From an uncultured Oscillospiraceae bacterium (GTDB lineage: Bacteria; Bacillota_A; Clostridia; Oscillospirales; Oscillospiraceae): a stretch of DNA of 5,818 bases. Position 1 is the stretch's first letter. Each line of letters opens with the position of its first letter. The stretch is from assembly GCA_900770015.1 (NCBI GenBank), contig CAAGIU010000375.1:1-5818 (forward strand), written 5' to 3'. The translations under genes and the position numbers were made by a program. The notes under the pieces are model-generated. The model had not been told where the DNA came from and made no database searches. It saw nothing but the letters and a program-made list of their open reading frames with translations. Shown here one piece after another: positions 4,285 to 5,818 of the stretch.

Positions 4285-5818
4285 CTATTGTTTTTGAATG
4301 CTTTCCGCAATTTCCAGAAGCTCCTCCACAGAGTAATCCGGGCTTATCAGCATAAAACTGACACCCTTTGCCTCATTGCCATCAATCCAGACCACTGTTG
4401 CGTCGTTTCCAACCTGAGCGACAGCACCGGTACAACCCAGGATGGTTCGGAATTCTGCGCTTCTATCGCCGATAACCATTTGGGCCACTTCTTCCACAGA
4501 GGCAGCGTCAGATACATAGCTTTCGTAGGTGAAAAACAGTTCCTGATTGGTCTTTTTGTTAAAGTACCACCTGCGAACGTAGGAATACCAGCCGCCTCCA
4601 TCTTCCAGGGGATAGCCCATCAATCCATCCTCCACCATTCCGGCGGGGAGGGCGGTGATCTGATAATCCCCCAGTTCCTGCAGCGCTTCTACAGTCTTGT
4701 CGGCATCGGTGGGTTCCAGTTCCGGGCCGATCCCCACGCTTTTGGCCACCGCAACCAGATCGACATCATCTCCTGCGGCCAATGCAAAGGCAAAGCCTTT
4801 GGCTTCATCCGTCCATATCAGACTGTTCCCGGAAAGATACCCAATGTTGCCGTTGATATCCACCTGCTCCGGCTGCCCCATGCCATTAAATTGTCTGCCC
4901 CACTCGCCAAGGCGAAAATAAAAGGTATAGGACATTACTTCTCCTGCTGCATTTTCATATCGGATTGTCTGTTCCCCATAGGCAGGATTTGAGACGAACT
5001 GAATGGTATATCCCTCCGGCACCGCCTGGGGGTATACCGGTTCCCAACCCACATAGGTATCGCTGTCCTGTTCCAGCTCAATAGAATAATCCGGGCGCAG
5101 ATAAATCGGAGAAACTTCCAGGGGAGCGCCGGGAGCCACACTTTCTGCCATGGCAAAAATATCCACATTCCCGTCGTCCACAGACAGCATGGCGTTGAAG
5201 CCCTCCTGCTCGTTCTTCCAGAACAGCAAACGCTGACCGGAACTGGTGGTCATCATCTTTCCAGGCTGCCCACCCACCGTTTCCTCTGTCCAGACACAGG
5301 AATTGTGGGGCGGATCAGAAATATCGCTCAAGTCGTCCACAAGAGAAACGCAATAGTTAATCGCGCCGCTGTCGCTGGAATAATCTATGACCTTTGTTCC
5401 GGAACTGCCGGGGGCTACTTGACTGAGACTATAACCCTCCGGAATTTGCTGCGGGTACCAAACATCCCATGGCGTTCCCTGCTTACACATGAAGGAAAGG
5501 GGCAGTGGCTTGCCAAACCCAACGCTTTCCGCCATGGCAATTAAGTCTACAGCCATGTCTTCTGTATACAGGCTGGCGTAGTAGCCATCGGACTCATTGT
5601 GCCATGCCAGCGATTGGGCGCCTTTGTCCGAAACCTGCATCCTGGCATCCCATCCGGATACACGCACTGTGGTTGTCTTGTTGGGAGGAGCCAGCGTGAC
5701 TTCAAAGGCCGTCCCTGTGGAAATGCTGAAGGAAATCAACGCTCCTGCATCGTTGTAATAGCTGATGTTCCGGCTTGTCCGATCAATGGGCGATCCACCG
5801 GACATGATATACCCCGAG
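4285..5818 (-). CDS. Large DUF4367-like tandem-repeat protein, N-terminus outside window
   Basis: At least 510 codons are visible, ending at TAG 4285-4287. I number residues from the first visible Met (ATG at 5805), which is probably internal. The frame stays open upstream to the edge, reading Ser-Gly-Tyr-Ile before that Met, and no good ribosome binding site precedes it. Four diverged repeats share three marks: a P-x-G-Y-type start (IPEGY 121-125, VPEGY 263-267); a W-x-(N/D)-E/G strand (LAWHNESDGYY 66-76, LFWKNEQEGF 194-203, LIWTDEAKGF 329-338, VVWIDGNEAKG 471-481); and a closing helix (IAMAESVG 89-96, FAMAESV 217-223, VAVAKSVG 351-358, LEIAESI 498-504). This resembles DUF4367-type domains of Clostridia, often the extracytoplasmic part of anti-sigma-like or membrane-anchored proteins. 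The visible part is acidic and soluble, with no membrane segment. An N-terminal signal or transmembrane anchor, possibly with an anti-sigma zinc finger, would be expected upstream but cannot be seen. Domain naming is from memory of the family pattern. Confidence 0.75.
   Translation of the reverse strand, partial: SGYIMSGGSPIDRTSRNISYYNDAGALISFSISTGTAFEVTLAPPNKTTTVRVSGWDARMQVSDKGAQSLAWHNESDGYYASLYTEDMAVDLIAMAESVGFGKPLPLSFMCKQGTPWDVWYPQQIPEGYSLSQVAPGSSGTKVIDYSSDSGAINYCVSLVDDLSDISDPPHNSCVWTEETVGGQPGKMMTTSSGQRLLFWKNEQEGFNAMLSVDDGNVDIFAMAESVAPGAPLEVSPIYLRPDYSIELEQDSDTYVGWEPVYPQAVPEGYTIQFVSNPAYGEQTIRYENAAGEVMSYTFYFRLGEWGRQFNGMGQPEQVDINGNIGYLSGNSLIWTDEAKGFAFALAAGDDVDLVAVAKSVGIGPELEPTDADKTVEALQELGDYQITALPAGMVEDGLMGYPLEDGGGWYSYVRRWYFNKKTNQELFFTYESYVSDAASVEEVAQMVIGDRSAEFRTILGCTGAVAQVGNDATVVWIDGNEAKGVSFMLISPDYSVEELLEIAESIQKQ
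4288..5818 (-). repeat. Four diverged tandem domain repeats within the DUF4367-like protein
   Basis: By protein pattern the units lie at about 5512-5818 (first, incomplete), 5128-5469, 4723-5046 and 4288-4695 (last, most diverged). Each is about 100-135 codons. Nucleotide similarity survives mainly around the closing helix, where GCCATGGCAA recurs on the plus strand near 5532 and 5147. They look like ancient internal duplications rather than recent DNA repeats. Confidence 0.7.

Noticed and set aside
4268..4288. ATAGC/GCTAT hairpin at the stop codon of the repeat protein as its terminator
   Set aside because: The stem is only 5 bp and no T-run follows on the minus strand. The hairpin at 4081-4121, which has T-rich flanks on both strands, is a better candidate.
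4288..4992. A 234-codon plus-strand frame opposite the repeat protein
   Set aside because: The minus-strand frame shows repeated conserved motifs across its full length; the plus-strand product has no domain and no ribosome binding site that I can see.

Overview
The window looks like chromosomal DNA from a Gram-positive anaerobe of the class Clostridia, most likely a gut Oscillospiraceae/Ruminococcaceae-type organism. This is inferred from moderately GC-rich codon use, strong AGGAGG ribosome binding sites, near-consensus SigA-type promoters, short intergenic gaps, and the gene types: a stand-alone Bfd-like Fe-S protein, an AlkD-like protein and a DUF4367-like repeat protein. There are no rRNA, tRNA, CRISPR or insertion-sequence signals.

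Left block (1-2456, minus strand). A perfect TTGACA-N17-TATAAT promoter drives a leader RNA of about 145 nt and then two genes. The first encodes a phosphoribosyltransferase-fold protein of 365 residues. Twenty bases later comes codB, a cytosine permease of the NCS1 family, cut by the left edge. The leader encodes a 19-codon peptide with its own strong ribosome binding site. Its stop codon lies 5 nt before a terminator hairpin, whose U-run abuts the ribosome binding site of the phosphoribosyltransferase gene. This is the layout of a translation-coupled transcription attenuator and is the most interesting part of the window. The two proteins suggest uptake of a nucleobase and its conversion to a nucleotide, but the substrate of the phosphoribosyltransferase is not evident.

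Middle block (2506-4126, plus strand). A divergent promoter drives a 64-residue Bfd-like [2Fe-2S] protein. A second promoter then precedes a two-gene operon: an AlkD-like DNA alkylation repair protein with a GTG start, and a GNAT-family N-acetyltransferase. A strong terminator closes the operon and could work in both directions.

Right block (4285-5818, minus strand). The C-terminal part of a large protein is built of four diverged tandem repeats resembling DUF4367-type domains. The reading frame stays open to the window edge, and the first repeat begins mid-domain, so the N-terminus lies outside. The 158 bases between it and the terminator (4127-4284) hold no gene, only a weak hairpin followed by a T-run.
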